From the NCBI GenBank assembly GCA_028023455.1, contig JAQFVV010012405.1, forward strand, positions 62,001 to 126,000: a stretch of DNA of 64,000 nucleotides, in the 5' to 3' direction. The notes below the pieces were generated by a model. It was not told the origin of the DNA. It saw only the letters and a program-made list of their open reading frames with translations, and searched no databases. A program made the position numbers and the translations under genes. How positions within the stretch are numbered: position 1 is the first letter of the stretch; every line of letters starts with the position of its first letter. This document shows positions 49,336 through 60,571 of this stretch, in pieces. Origin of the DNA: Epiperipatus broadwayi (lineage: Eukaryota; Onychophora; Udeonychophora; Euonychophora; Peripatidae).

Positions 49336-49838
49336 GTAATAAATTAAGCACTCAACGCGCATGTACTAAGCTTATAGCCTTATTTAAGTATAAATAATTA
49401 AAGTTTACTTATGCCATTTTGATCTCATTTAATTCTATGTCATAAATTGTCTTATCTCGAGAGAAGCAAGTTTTTAGGCTGAGTTTTTAGCCAACATCTA
49501 AATGGGATATTTGGGATTGTGATTGAATGGCAGCTCATTCAAAATAGTCTTTCTATAGGAAAGTGATATCCATATCTATTAATTAACTTATATATATATA
49601 TATGTTCAAAAGATGGCGCTTTTACCAAAACCACCGAACAAGTGTTAAATTTTTTTTAAAAAGAAAAAAGTGTGAATATCCTCTCTTTTTTTTTCTCCCC
49701 CCCAGTGCTGTTTTCAGGGGGTTTTTTTTCTGGGGGGGGTAGATTATGTAAACTACTTTTACACTACTTTGTGTTTTTAAAAAATAAGGGGGGGGGGGGG
49801 TGTGGGGTTTGTTTTTTTTTTATTTTTTTTTTTTGTGT

Positions 49839-49884
<46 letters not shown>

Positions 49885-50330
49885 GGGGGGGGGGGAGAGT
49901 ATGATATATATTATATATGTTATATGGTGATACTGAACTGATATCAGCCCATATATATATCTGGCTTCTAGGTGAGTTTGAGGATTTGGTAAAATTTTTA
50001 ATATATAATTTATAATAGTGAGTTTGGATATTTTTTTCCTAAGAAAAAAAAATATATTGGTGTGAGAAAAAGAAGTAGGTAATTATTTTTAAATTGGGGG
50101 GGTGAGTAACTTGTTTTTGTTTTTCATATATATATATATGGATGTAAGATATGACTGATTGCTAAAATAGTTCAAAATAAAATTATATTTTGAGAAAAGT
50201 TAGTATTAAATCATTTACCAGAAATAACCATTGGGACACCATCCTGACTCATAGCTTTGAATTAGTTTGGCCCCACTTTCTAATACAATATATCTATAAT
50301 TAATAACAGACATTACACATGTAATGGCAG
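49336..50330. other. AT-rich DNA with long homopolymers
   Basis: No gene is seen. It contains (TA)n at 49590-49603 and 50128-50140 and the poly-G tract described separately. Confidence 0.6.
49839..49895. repeat. Long poly-G tract
   Basis: About 45 consecutive G, one A, then 11 G, preceded by T-runs and a shorter 12-13 G run at about 49789-49800. It could form G-quadruplexes and is a likely sequencing or assembly weak point. Confidence 0.95.
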
Positions 50331-50931
50331 GTAAAGTTTTTTTTTAATTAAAATAATTTTGTTTATATATATAATTGTAATAAATATAATGAATTATAAT
50401 ACTGATAATATATTATATGATAAGCTATATTAAACTGCAGATGTTCTTTCAGTTAATTTCTTAACCTTCCTCAACTAAAAATTTAAGTTTAGTTCAGAAG
50501 TAAATGTCATCATGTAATATCTCATGATTTATGAATTTCAAAATTAGCACATTGTCTATATTAAAGATATTACATTTCTATTTATCAAAATTGCCTTCAT
50601 AATTTTTCTTCTATTTTAGTTTCTTTCATTATGAAGAATCTTAGTATTTTCTAGATTGAAATTGAAAAGTAAACTCCCAAGTTTTTTCATGATTAAATAA
50701 AATAGATGCTATTATTAAAACATTATTACTTATATTTTTTATACATTTATATAACAGTTGATATTTTTTTAATCATTTCCCATGACTACAACTTCATTCA
50801 TCTATGTATGAAGACTTGCATTTACATAAAATATGATATACAATATTGCTTTTTTGTTTTATGGGTATATATTTCTTGAATTATTTACCAATCTATTAAT
50901 ATTAGGTGAAACACAGAATGAAACATTATAT
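50331..50931. repeat. Left arm of an old foldback split by the gypsy element
   Basis: The reverse complement of this arm aligns (roughly 80% by eye) with 59497-60130. Shared blocks include AATCATGAAAAAACTT, TTTCAATTTCAATCT, ATTCTTCATAATGAA-like, ACAATGTGCTAA and AGATTGGTAAATAAT. Confidence 0.75.
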
Positions 50932-52673
50932 TATAATGGAAATGGTTATTTCGTACGGTTGCTTAATTATTTGTGTATTCAATTATATTTATTTCGATTA
51001 TTTTATTCTATATTATACTTATTTATTATATCCATTTATTCTTTTCATAACTTTTATTTCTATCCATTTATTGTTTACAACTTAGATTCTTTATTATCTT
51101 ATTTATTATTTTAACCAATGCCGTTACAATACAAGCAGAGAGCTAATACAGATACAAACTTAATTTCATATCTATACCCTTGATCGAACCCCAAGGCAAT
51201 ACGTACATATTATCTTGGCGTTATTTTTCCCGACCAAGATACCCTCGGCTGCTGAACAACGCAAACTATTTCAAAGAAACTTAACGAATGTCCAGCGCTT
51301 GCTATTTATTTTTTAGAATTGGGATTTTGCACGAACAAGCAGCACATGAATATCTTAAACAAATCAGTATGCCCCTTTAATCACTACTTACAGTTTTCCC
51401 CCTGTCGTAGCTTGGTGATAGGAGAATAAAGCAAGGATACGAAATTTAATGACAAATATGTTTAATAATAATATTTACACTTTATATAAAAAATTACATT
51501 ATAATAATAAAAACACACACTTATAAATACATGGCTATAATAAATATATGCAAATAGATCAGATATAAAAGTTCTTAACGTCCTGTTGATAGAGTTCTAT
51601 TCTATCAAATCATGGATTTTATATTTAGTTATGAATAGTAGATAAATGAAAATGCATGCATGCTTTTACCTAGGCTTTGTTGTAATTGTCCCATGGGTAT
51701 TTCTTCCAAGCGCTCTTGATTAACTTCCTCAGTTTGTGGGGTTATTTCGTTCCAGTTTTTTCTTGTTGATTCCTTAGGTTCTCCATTAACTTCCTTAGTT
51801 TGTGGGGTTATTTTCATCCCATTTGCTGGTTGATTCTTTAGGTTGAGTTTCAATTGACAGCTACAGAAGCGGCGGTCCCTCTAGCAGGTCAGGCAAAGAT
51901 CTTACATTGCGAGTCAGTGATGAGACGGCTCGAATCCGAACCTACGTCCCTTTAACGCCACTAGCCATGCACTTCTTCCATTTTCTTTTTAGCTGTTGCT
52001 TCTCTAAAGTCTCTACTAGCAATGCCAGACAAAAATTGTAATTTTATTAATATCTTTCTTTGTTCGTTGTTTTTAAATTTTTTTAATTAAGACTTAGATT
52101 TCCAACCAATTCTTATCATTATGTTTCTTTATTTAATTAGTGGCTGGAATGTAAGTCCCAATTAATTTAACAGATCAGGCCAAGATCTTCCGTTGATAAC
52201 ATTTCTTTGTCAGTGGAATTTAATTTGTCCAACAGACTTTCACACCTACGGCCATATTGTTTCTTTTTTATATATCACATATTACATTTATTTTATTTAA
52301 AGTTTACAATTCATTCATTTTTTTCACATTTACGTTTTACATTTACTTTAATTTGTTATAATATATTTTTTAAAAGAGAGAAGAAACGCATTTTTTTTTA
52401 TGCATCCACTTCCCCTCTCCCACAATAAACAAAAATAACTTTCTAGCATTTCTTACAAGAGAGAAAGAGTCGCATATCTCTATTTATGCAGCCCCCTCCC
52501 CTTCTCTTACTATTACAAAAACCACAGTAATTTTGACATTAGAATTTCAATTTCTTTCTTTCCCTTCCTTCTTTTTTAAAAAAAAATTATTAGCTAATTT
52601 ATTTCACCTTTATTACTTTCTAATTTTATTAATAACTATATATGTGTGTCGACGACTTTACGTGGTCGTCACA
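50932..52673 (-). repeat. 3' LTR of the gypsy element (long form, about 1.74 kb)
   Basis: Direct repeat of 58271-59496. It contains about 520 extra bases (about 51206-51728) missing from the other LTR. Minus-strand edge TGTGACGACC. Inside, TTTGTGGGGTTATTT occurs twice (about 51734 and 51801), a short tandem repeat. Confidence 0.9.
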
Positions 52674-53792
52674 TTACACTCCGCCCGTTTTTGAGAATTA
52701 AAATCGGGTCGAATCTTATTCTGAGATGAGAGCCTATTTCAATTCTTTGCTTTCAACTCTTACTTCTGCTTTTATTACAGACTTTCCCACACTGTTATGA
52801 TGAGTGATAATGATGATGAGGGTGACTGCAGAGAGACAGCTAGGTAAAGCTACACAATTCTTTCCGATCGATTTTGGCTGATCAACCAATTTAATCTCTA
52901 CGCATATGAGACCATGGCATAACTTAACTCTATCAGAATAAAAAAACATAACAGGGTTTAAAGCGTGTGGACAGCAGGATATTTCTACTGCCTGTTCATC
53001 TTGCGCAAACAACAAATTCTTATTCCTGATTTATTTATTTTATTCGAGGCACTAATTCTTATTATATAATGAGTCCTAGATGCTTACTGGTGCTTCATTT
53101 AAAAGTTTAACCATCGAGAGCCATGAGAATCTAAAGTGCGAAGAGACGGCTGAATCAAGCTCAAAATACGACCCAAACATAATGCATACACACACACATA
53201 TATGCCTCAATCTGCAACCTCATACACCTATCAGTGATATCTATCATTTAAGCATTATCACTGTTGTTCATTTAGTTTATTTTATTAATTATTAAATGGC
53301 TCTTTAATGAGCCTAAACGATTCTTATTTTATTTTTACTTGTATTTATTTGTCAATTATATCTGCATTTATAACTGACAGATTGTGATACGAATAAACTA
53401 TTTATAGATTTCTTTTCTTTTTTTTTTTATTACTTTTATTTACATTGTCTTGTTGTGCTTGACTGCACATAAATACTCATTAATTAAGTTCATTATTAAT
53501 TTCACTCCGTGAACACTACTCTTTTTTTTTGTTTATTAAAGTAACTTTGATTTTTGTCGTGAGACGATTTGCCCCACCTGTCATATATTTTAAAAAAAAA
53601 ATTAACTTTATTTCTCATGATCCCATGACGTTATCCGTTTCACTGAACCGACATTTCCGTCCGTTTATTTCTTTCGGCTTAGTCTTTGTCTGGAGGCTTC
53701 TTATCTCTTTTTATCAGCCTTAGCGACCGAGCATTATATGTCCCCTTTTCCTCCATTCCTTGTGCTACTACCAAAGCATTATTCCCATACCT
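52674..53792 (-). other. Post-integrase non-coding region of the gypsy element
   Basis: About 1.1 kb between integrase and the 3' LTR. No env-like frame with signal peptide, cysteines or transmembrane segment is visible; the longest minus frame (52734-53015) has none of these. The polypurine-like GGGCGGAGTG lies beside the LTR edge. Confidence 0.6.
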
Positions 53793-54062
53793 TCATCTGA
53801 TTATGTAAGGGCCGTCATAGATAGGTTGAAATTTTTTATATATATGTTTCTCGGGATGACTCACAGGCTGCACTCTTACCATGACCTCATCTCCTATCTT
53901 AAATACGATTTTTGCTGCTCCCTGTCTCCGACATCTTAAATTGCCCATCTTTTTTAACCGGCTGAGTGCTTGCTCTGCGTCCTTTCTTCTATTTATCGAT
54001 CTTGTTCCCACTGGTAGTCTGGTCTCAAAGGGACACAGGATGTTTTTCCCATAATGCAAACG
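53793..54062 (-). pseudogene. Integrase C-terminal domain (frame-shifted piece)
   Basis: Reads LHYGKNILCPFE, then a basic linker (LKKMGNLRCRRQ), then FKIGDEVMVRV and a DGPYIIR ending. This is the GPY/F-type chromatin-side domain that follows the catalytic core in Ty3/gypsy integrases. It is separated from the core by a TGA (54118-54120) and a shift at a seven-A run near 54085. The end is not followed by a clear stop in context, so the protein may originally have been longer. Confidence 0.7.
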
Positions 54063-54117
54063 AACAGGTTTGAACCCTGTGGATTCATTTTTTTGACCAG
54101 TTTATCATATTTACTAT

Positions 54118-54894
54118 TCACGGGACTTCCTTTACCCATCTTCGATGGTCATCCTGGATGTAGACACGAAATAATCGTTCCAATTCCCTTATAACTCCTT
54201 CACATGGGTTAGACTGAGGGTTACGGATTGACGTCAGTATGTGTTTTATCCCATGTTTGTGAACCCAATTCTTCCATTCGTTTGATATGAACGGCGTTCC
54301 ATGATCCGATAGAATTTTCTCAGGAATTCCCACAGCTCTGAAGTGTTGTTGCTCTAAAGCCCTCATGGTTTGTTTTGCATTAGCCTGAGTTACCGGATAC
54401 GCCGCCATTAGCTTCGAGAATATGTCATATGTGACAAGCAGATATTTCATTTTATTAAATGGGGGTAATGGCCCGTAGAAGTCAATTGCTATTAAACTAT
54501 TGGGTCGCTGGGCATAGATTGGTTGCAATGGACCTATCCCCGATGTGTTAGGCGGCTTCGTTTTTCCGCACACAGCACATGTGCCAATGACGTTTATAAT
54601 GTTAGCATACATTTGCGGCCAGTAGAACCAATGGCTGAGCCATCCTTCCACCTTCTTCGCCCCATAATGGCCGTATGTATTATGTATGTGTTCAATCACT
54701 CGTTTTCTCATGATGACCGGTAAGACAATACGCGTTTGTTTCTTTCTCCGAAACACACGCTGAAGGACTCCTCCTTTTAAGCAGAAGTGCTTCCTGTCCT
54801 TCCACAATGGATTCTCCTTCGTGTCAGTCGTAGGCTGATGTTGTAAATAGTTTATTATCTGCTTGCAATCGTTGTCCCTTCCTTGATGCTTTTT
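54118..54894 (-). pseudogene. Integrase zinc-binding and catalytic core
   Basis: It joins in frame to RNase H across a TAA at 54895-54897. The zinc-binding HH-CC part shows EHIHNTYGH and CAVCGKTK. The catalytic triad shows IAIDFYGPLP, ILSDHGTPF and SNPCEGVIREL (the D, D, E residues), with Gly after the Glu where Arg is usual. Integrase would insert the cDNA copy into the host genome in the nucleus. The frame ends at TGA 54118-54120. It was probably inactive from the time of these lesions. Confidence 0.85.
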
Positions 54895-55443
54895 TTATTT
54901 CCGCAACTCATCTTCCATTGTTCCTTCTCCATCCATTTCTGCTGTGGCTATATATACTCCATCACAGCTTAAATGTTGCCCTTCTGCCACCGGATATTGG
55001 CTTAGGGTATCTGCTACAATGTTCTCTTTCCCACAGCAGTACACTACTTTATAGTTAAATTCCTGCAGGAACAAACTCCATTTTATTAGCCTGCTATTGG
55101 TCAAAAAACTGTGGTTAAGAAACTCGAGACTCTTATGGTCGGTCATCACCACTACTTCGGAACCTATCAGATATTGCCAAAATTTCTTAAACGCCCACAC
55201 AACTGCCAGCGCTTCCTTCTCAGTCACGGTATAATTCACTTCCGGTCCTTTCAGTAAGCGACTAATGAAGCAAAGGATTCCGTGTTGCCCCTTTTCTAGT
55301 ATTTGAAACAATGTGGCCCCCAGTCTGAACCCACTACTATCCATCTGTACGAAGAACGGTCTATTGAAATCAGGATATGACAGCATAACCTCCCCTAAGA
55401 ATCCCTCCTTCACTCTTTGGAAACTTCGCTCATGCTGTTCACC
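54895..55443 (-). pseudogene. RNase H domain of gypsy pol
   Basis: Continues RT in frame after a TAG at 55444-55446. Visible motifs: FVQMDSSGFRLGATL (first Asp), VTEKEALAVVWAF (Glu), VVMTDHKSLEFL (Asp) and GKENIVADTLSQYP (last Asp). These are the four metal-binding acidic residues of Ty3-type RNase H, which degrades the RNA strand during reverse transcription. It ends at a TAA (54895-54897), and in-frame homology carries on beyond it into integrase, so this stop is a lesion rather than the natural end. Confidence 0.85.
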
Positions 55444-56520
55444 CTACGTCCATGCTTTCTCCTTTCTTAATAAGTGTTGTAATGGCTCCATGTCTAGTGA
55501 AAAGCCCCTATAGAACCGATTGTAAAACGTACACAGCCTCAGGAACGATTTAACATGTTTTTTATTTCGAGGTGTTGGAAACTCCTGAATTGCTTGGATT
55601 TTTTCCGGGTTAGGTAGTATTCCCCTCTCGCTGATGATATGGCCTAGAAATTTGACCTCAGTAGCCATCACATGACTTTTATTCAAATTGATTCTGATAC
55701 CTTTTCTTTTGCACTCGTCTAATAACCGTTCTAAATGCTCAAAATGTTCCTCTATATTTTCTGACGCAACAACAATATCGTCCACATATATCACAACAAA
55801 ATTTTTCACCTCTTCCGACAACACTTGATCTAGACACTGCACTAGCCCCGCTCCACTATTTTTTAACCCAAATGGAATTCTATTAAAGTTATACGCTCGT
55901 CCATTATACCTAAATGCCGTATATTTCCGGTCCCTTGGATGCAACTTAATTTGCCAATAACTGGACGTCAAGTCGAAAGTCGAAATTATTTTTTTATTTT
56001 TAAACCTTGTTAACAATTCATTCATAGGTGGCGGAGCGTTCGTATCAGGAATGGTTATTCTGTTCAACTGTCTAGCGTCTAAACACAACCGAATTGATCC
56101 GTCCTTTTTCTTTACTGTTACGATGGGGTTATTATATGGGGACGAGCATTTAGATATGATTCCCCATGTCAGCATTTTATCTATTTGCTCTTCTACCTCA
56201 CGTTTATATTGATAGGGTATGGGATACGCATGAGCTCGATAAGGCTGATCTTCCATGAGCCTTATCCTGTGTTCATACCCCCGGATCTCTCCGGGAATCT
56301 CCGAGAATACCACCTCGTGGCAGTGTAATAATTTCTTCAGCCTATATCTTTGTCTATCACTTATGACTTTCGATTCATCTATCACTTTCAGCATTTCTAT
56401 TTCCATCGAGGCATTTTGTATATAATCCATTTTATCAGTCTGTTCTTTTAAATCCATTATAAATGGAGTTGTTACATTACCCATCTCTGCCCAATTATGT
56501 TTAAAATCCAACACACTCAT
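55444..56520 (-). pseudogene. Reverse transcriptase domain of gypsy pol
   Basis: 358 codons from ATG 56520. The fingers and palm are complete: SIRLCLDARQLN (about 142-153), ISTFDLTSSYWQI (179-191), IPFGLKNSGAG (215-225) and the catalytic IYVDDIVVAS with YVDD at 245-248. VKFLGHII follows. The start overlaps the gag-protease end by 20 bases in the +1 frame, so natural expression may use frameshifting (a TTT-TAA context lies in the overlap) or an internal start. It ends at TAG 55444-55446 directly inside the expected connection to RNase H. The catalytic residues are intact, but the downstream lesions make the polyprotein defective. Confidence 0.9.
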
Positions 56521-57859
56521 TTTTATGCATAAAGTCCGATCCTAGTATAACCTCATGGATTAATCCTTCTAAAATCAACAATACATGATCATATTCCCTA
56601 TTAGCTATGCGTAATGTCACCCATACCTGTTTTGATGCCAATTTGACTCTCTTTCCATTAGCCATTACGACATGTGTCGTTTTCAAAGGTAGGGTTTTAA
56701 TCCCCGGGTTGACACAACTCACTTTATCAAACATCTCCTGTGACATAACAGATATCTGACTCCCCGAGTCTAATAGTGCAGTAGTCCCAATTTCTCCTAC
56801 TCTTACTTTTATCTTTGGGCAGATCTGTGGTGCCATCATAGGCATATTCTCTTCCCTGTTAGGTACCAAATTCGCTAACTGTATATGACCAGCTTCCACG
56901 TCTTTGTTTCCTCCCGTACTATTATCTAAAGTTATTAAAACTTCAGCCATCTGTTCTACCGTTTGCTTGTCAATCATCATTTGTTCTATCTCTGTGGGCA
57001 AGCCTCGTCTAACTAGCCGCATGATTTGCTGTTCTGTTAATGGGTGTATAGTGAGCGCTCTCGATTTCGCTACCTGTCTGTGAAAAAACATGTGAAGTGA
57101 TTCCCCCGGCTGCCATTTGCTTTGTGCTATTTGAAACTTAAAATTTTCCTGAAGCTCCTCCCCCCAGTAGCTTGCTAACATCGAGTGCTTATATTCCTCG
57201 AATGTCACCGGTTTTACTTGTAGTGAGTCCCACCAAAACCGGGCTTCATCCTGTATGTGACTGCGTGCTATGGCAACCCTTGTGTCGTCACTCAATCTAT
57301 TCAAGTTGCAATACCGCTCCACACTTTCCAAATGCTCATTCGGCGTCTCTCCCTCCTGTCCTGAGAATGTTTTCACTCTTAACAACTGACTGTCTGCCTC
57401 TGTTTTACATATATCTGCCCATGTTTGCATGTTTTCCTGTTCCTCCTTTCTTTCTTTCTTTATTTCTTTCCCTTGCTCCTCTCTAAGCTTGTCTACCTCT
57501 TGACACACTGTTTCTAGTCTATCCTTCACATACTTCATCTCATCATTTACTTGTTCCACCCTTTGACTAAATTTTTTATTTAGTCGTTCGTCCAACTCTT
57601 CTATCTTCCTACTATTTCTTTCATCTATTTCCCTCATTTCCATACACAACCTTTGCTGGCCTTCCATTAATTTTGTGAACATATCCCTTATATTATAGCT
57701 TTCCATTTTATTTTTATCATCAATCACTGTCTCCATTCCCTTTCTAATTTCTATACCTCCGTCATTAGCTGTTTCTCCGGACGGTTCCATTATTTCTTCG
57801 GAGGGTTTTCCTATTTCGCCCACTAGAGCGTCCATTTTTATTTTTGACCTGGTGTGCAT
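56501..57859 (-). CDS. Gag-protease polyprotein of the gypsy element
   Basis: About 452 codons from ATG 57859. The N-terminal about 135 residues are a charged coiled coil (MEGQQRLCMEMREIDE and following). A Ty3-type capsid region follows (FSGQEGETPNEHLESVERY, IQDEARFWWDSL, WQPGESLHMFFHR). The C-terminal part is an aspartic protease: ALLDSGSQISVMS (active DSG near residue 365) and EVILGSDFM near 440. No CCHC nucleocapsid knuckle lies between capsid and protease, which is unusual. Gag would form the particle and the protease would cut the polyprotein. The frame is intact and ends TTT-TAA inside the RT overlap. Confidence 0.85.
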   Translation of the reverse strand: MHTRSKIKMDALVGEIGKPSEEIMEPSGETANDGGIEIRKGMETVIDDKNKMESYNIRDMFTKLMEGQQRLCMEMREIDERNSRKIEELDERLNKKFSQRVEQVNDEMKYVKDRLETVCQEVDKLREEQGKEIKKERKEEQENMQTWADICKTEADSQLLRVKTFSGQEGETPNEHLESVERYCNLNRLSDDTRVAIARSHIQDEARFWWDSLQVKPVTFEEYKHSMLASYWGEELQENFKFQIAQSKWQPGESLHMFFHRQVAKSRALTIHPLTEQQIMRLVRRGLPTEIEQMMIDKQTVEQMAEVLITLDNSTGGNKDVEAGHIQLANLVPNREENMPMMAPQICPKIKVRVGEIGTTALLDSGSQISVMSQEMFDKVSCVNPGIKTLPLKTTHVVMANGKRVKLASKQVWVTLRIANREYDHVLLILEGLIHEVILGSDFMHKNECVGF

Positions 57860-57862
57860 CAA

Positions 57863-58251
57863 ATTTATTTAACACACACACACTAATTAATCACTTATGT
57901 TTTATTCTACAGCTTTACTATCTAACCTTATCCTTATAGGATTATATTACTTTACTAACTTTATATTTCACGGATACTAGGTACGTTTGTTCGGCTCTCC
58001 CCGTCTCACTCACTAATCATCACTCACCCACGCCTGCCTTCAAGACCCCTCCGCAACTGTCTCCAATTTACAACCTAACTTCCCACGTTATATTACGTTC
58101 TCTTTCTCTCCTTTTACACTCTAATATTTATTTTATTTCTTGCTCTGTCTACCACCAAGCTATTTTTTGATTTGTTTATTAATTATTGCATAAACTATTA
58201 ATTTTGTTATACTCGAATTCAAATGTGCTCAACTTGTAAACGTGACAATAT
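57863..58251 (-). other. Gypsy leader between primer site and gag
   Basis: About 390 bases of untranslated leader with stops in all frames. It would hold any packaging signal, and none is recognisable. Confidence 0.6.
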
Positions 58252-58269
58252 ATCCCGGACTGGCCCCCA
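58252..58269 (-). promoter_or_regulatory. Primer-binding site, tRNA-Pro type
   Basis: Minus strand TGGGGGCCAGTCCGGGAT matches the 18-base complement of the tRNA-Pro 3' end (TGGGGGCTCGTCCGGGAT) at 16 of 18 positions. It lies 1-2 bases from the LTR edge. This sets the transcription direction as minus. Confidence 0.8.
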
Positions 58270-58270
58270 A

Positions 58271-59496
58271 TTATAACGGAAATGGTTATTTCGTACGGTT
58301 GCTTAATTATTTGTGTATTCAATTATATTTATTTCGATTATTTTATTCTATATTATACTTATTTATTATATCCATTTATTCTTTTCATAACTTTTATTTT
58401 TATCCATTTATTGTTTACAACTTAGATTCTTTATTATCTTATTTATTATTTTAACCAACGCCGTTACAATACAAGCAGAGAGCTAATACAGATACAAACT
58501 TAATTTCATATCTATACCCTTGATCGAACCCCAAGGCAATACGTACTCCTTAGTTTGTGGGGTTATTTTGTTCCAGTTTTTTCTTGTTGATTCCTTAGGT
58601 TCTCCATTAACTTCCTTAGTTTGTGGGGTTATTTTCATCCAGTTTGCTGGTTGATTCTTTAGGTTGAGTTTCAATTGACAGCTACAGAAGCGGCGGTCCC
58701 TCTAGCAGGTCAGGCAAAGATCTTACATTGCGAGTCAGTGATGAGACGGCTCGAATCCGAACCTACGTCCCTTTAATGCCACTAGCCATGCACTTCTTCC
58801 ATTTTCTTTTTAGCTGTTGCTTCTCTAAAGTCTCTACTAGCAATGCCAGACAAAAATTGTAATTTTATTAATATCTTCCTTTGTTCGTTGTTTTTAAATT
58901 TTTTTTAATTAAGACTTAGATTTCCAACCAATTCTTATCATTATGTTTCTTTATTTAATTAGTGGCTGGAATGTAAGTCCCAATTAATTTAACAGATCAG
59001 GCCAAGATCTTCCATTGATAACATTTCTTTGTCAGTGGAATTTAATTTGTCCAACAGACTTTCACACCTACGGCCATATTGTTTCTTTTTTATATATCAC
59101 ATATTACATTTATTTTATTTAAAGTTTACAATTCATTCATTTTTTTCACATTTACGTTTTACATTTACTTTCATTTGTTATAATATATTTTTTAAAAGAG
59201 AGAAGAAACGCATTTTTTTTTATGCATCCACTTCCCCTCTCCCACAATAAACAAAAATAACTTTCTAGCATTTCTTACAAGAGAGAAAGAGTCGCATATC
59301 TCTATTTATGCAGCCCCCCTCCCCTTCTCTTACTATTACAAAAACCACAGTAATTTTGACATTATAATTTCAATTTCTTTCTTTCCCTTCCTTCTTTTTT
59401 TAAAAAAAATTATTAGCTAATTTATTTCACCTTTATTACTTTCTAATTTTATTAATAACTATATATGTGTGTCGACGACTTTACGTGGTCATCACA
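58271..59496 (-). repeat. 5' LTR of the gypsy element (short form, about 1.23 kb)
   Basis: Direct repeat of 50932-52673, but it jumps from the equivalent of 51205 to that of 51729 at about 58546. Elsewhere the LTRs are nearly identical. The deletion, or an insertion in the partner, happened after integration or in the template. Confidence 0.9.
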
Positions 59497-60130
59497 ATAT
59501 AAATATATATTTAAGAGATTTTTAAAAATATTATATAATGTTTTACTTTATGTTCCACTTAATATTAAAAATATATAGAGAGATTATATAATGTTTCATT
59601 TTGTGTTCCACTTAATGTTAGTAGATTGGTAAATAATGTAAGAAATATATTTAAAAAGTTATATTGCACATGAAATTTTATTCAAGGGCAAATCTTCATG
59701 TATCTAGTTTTGAGAAACTGTTAAAAAAAGTATGAACTATTATATAAATATCTGAAAAATATGACTAATATGATTTAATAATGACACATATTTTCTTTAA
59801 TCATGAAAAAACTTATGAGTTTACTTTCAATTTCAATCTGAACAATGCTAAGGTTCTTCATAATGAAGGAAACCATAATAAAATTAAAAATTATTATATA
59901 GAAATTGAATATCTTTAATTAATACACAATGTGCTAACATTAAAATTTGTGACTCTTAGTAGATAACATGAAGACATTTACCCATCCTAAAGTTAATTTT
60001 AAATGTTTTTTCAATTGAAAAATTTTGAAAAATTTATTGAAAGGAATTCAGTAGTTCATTATAGTTATTTATAAAATATCATATCACCTTTATAATTCAT
60101 TTTTTTATTACAATTTTTATTATAATTATT
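59497..60130. repeat. Right arm of the old foldback split by the gypsy element
   Basis: Inverted partner of 50331-50931. Near the insertion point a segment of about 55 bases (ATTATATAATGTTT...GTTCCACTTAAT) is tandemly duplicated (about 59530-59640). Confidence 0.75.
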
Positions 60131-60571
60131 CTATAATGGACATTTTATTATATATATATAATACAGTAATTGGAAATATGATAATATTACTATTTATATT
60201 TATATCTGCATATCCATATATTAAAACTAATGATATATATATATATATGCTAAGAGGTTCTGTCTTCTGTCACCTTTGGTGCTGACTAAATTCAATATTT
60301 TAATATTTAGTGCACTATATCATCATAATGGCAAGCTAATATAATTCTGTCACATAAATCAGCATTTGACGAAGTGGAATCTAGAAGAACATTTATTTGA
60401 CACAATACCATTAATTTAAATATAGAATTGCAATGACATTAATTTCAATAAAGAATTGTAAAAAAACAAATAAATGTATAAGTTACATTTATATATTTTA
60501 ACATCCCTTCTGTCATTATTTTTTTCAAAAGACAAAAAAATAAAATAAAATGTGTAAAGATTGATATAGAA
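60131..60571. other. AT-rich DNA with eroded repeat
   Basis: (TA)n at 60233-60247. From 60385 a motif like TAGAAGAACATTTATTTGAC begins; it recurs at about 61068, 61150 and 61332 on the other side of the hAT element, so an older degenerate repeat was the target. Confidence 0.55.
60564..60571. repeat. hAT target-site duplication, left
   Basis: ATATAGAA, identical to 61066-61073. An 8-bp TSD is the hAT hallmark. Confidence 0.9.

Larger units (their letters stand above)
50932..59496 (-). mobile_element. Ty3/gypsy LTR retrotransposon, minus strand, inactivated
   Basis: Order along the minus strand: 5' LTR (59496-58271), tRNA-Pro-type primer site, leader, gag-protease, RT, RNase H, integrase, about 1.1 kb non-coding, purine-rich GGGCGGAGTGTAA next to the 3' LTR (52673-50932). 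Domain order RT-RNase H-integrase defines Ty3/gypsy (Metaviridae-like). ATAT flanks both sides, a possible 4-bp target duplication. Three in-frame stops and one frameshift in pol, plus a large LTR length difference, show the copy is dead. It sits near the centre of an older foldback. Confidence 0.9.

Noticed and set aside
49672-49941. Poly-Gly frame
   Set aside because: Produced by the poly-G tract.
52734-53015. Possible env remnant after integrase
   Set aside because: No signal peptide, cysteine pattern or transmembrane segment; short and compositionally random.
57172-57486. 104-codon plus-strand frame
   Set aside because: Antisense to the intact gag-protease ORF.
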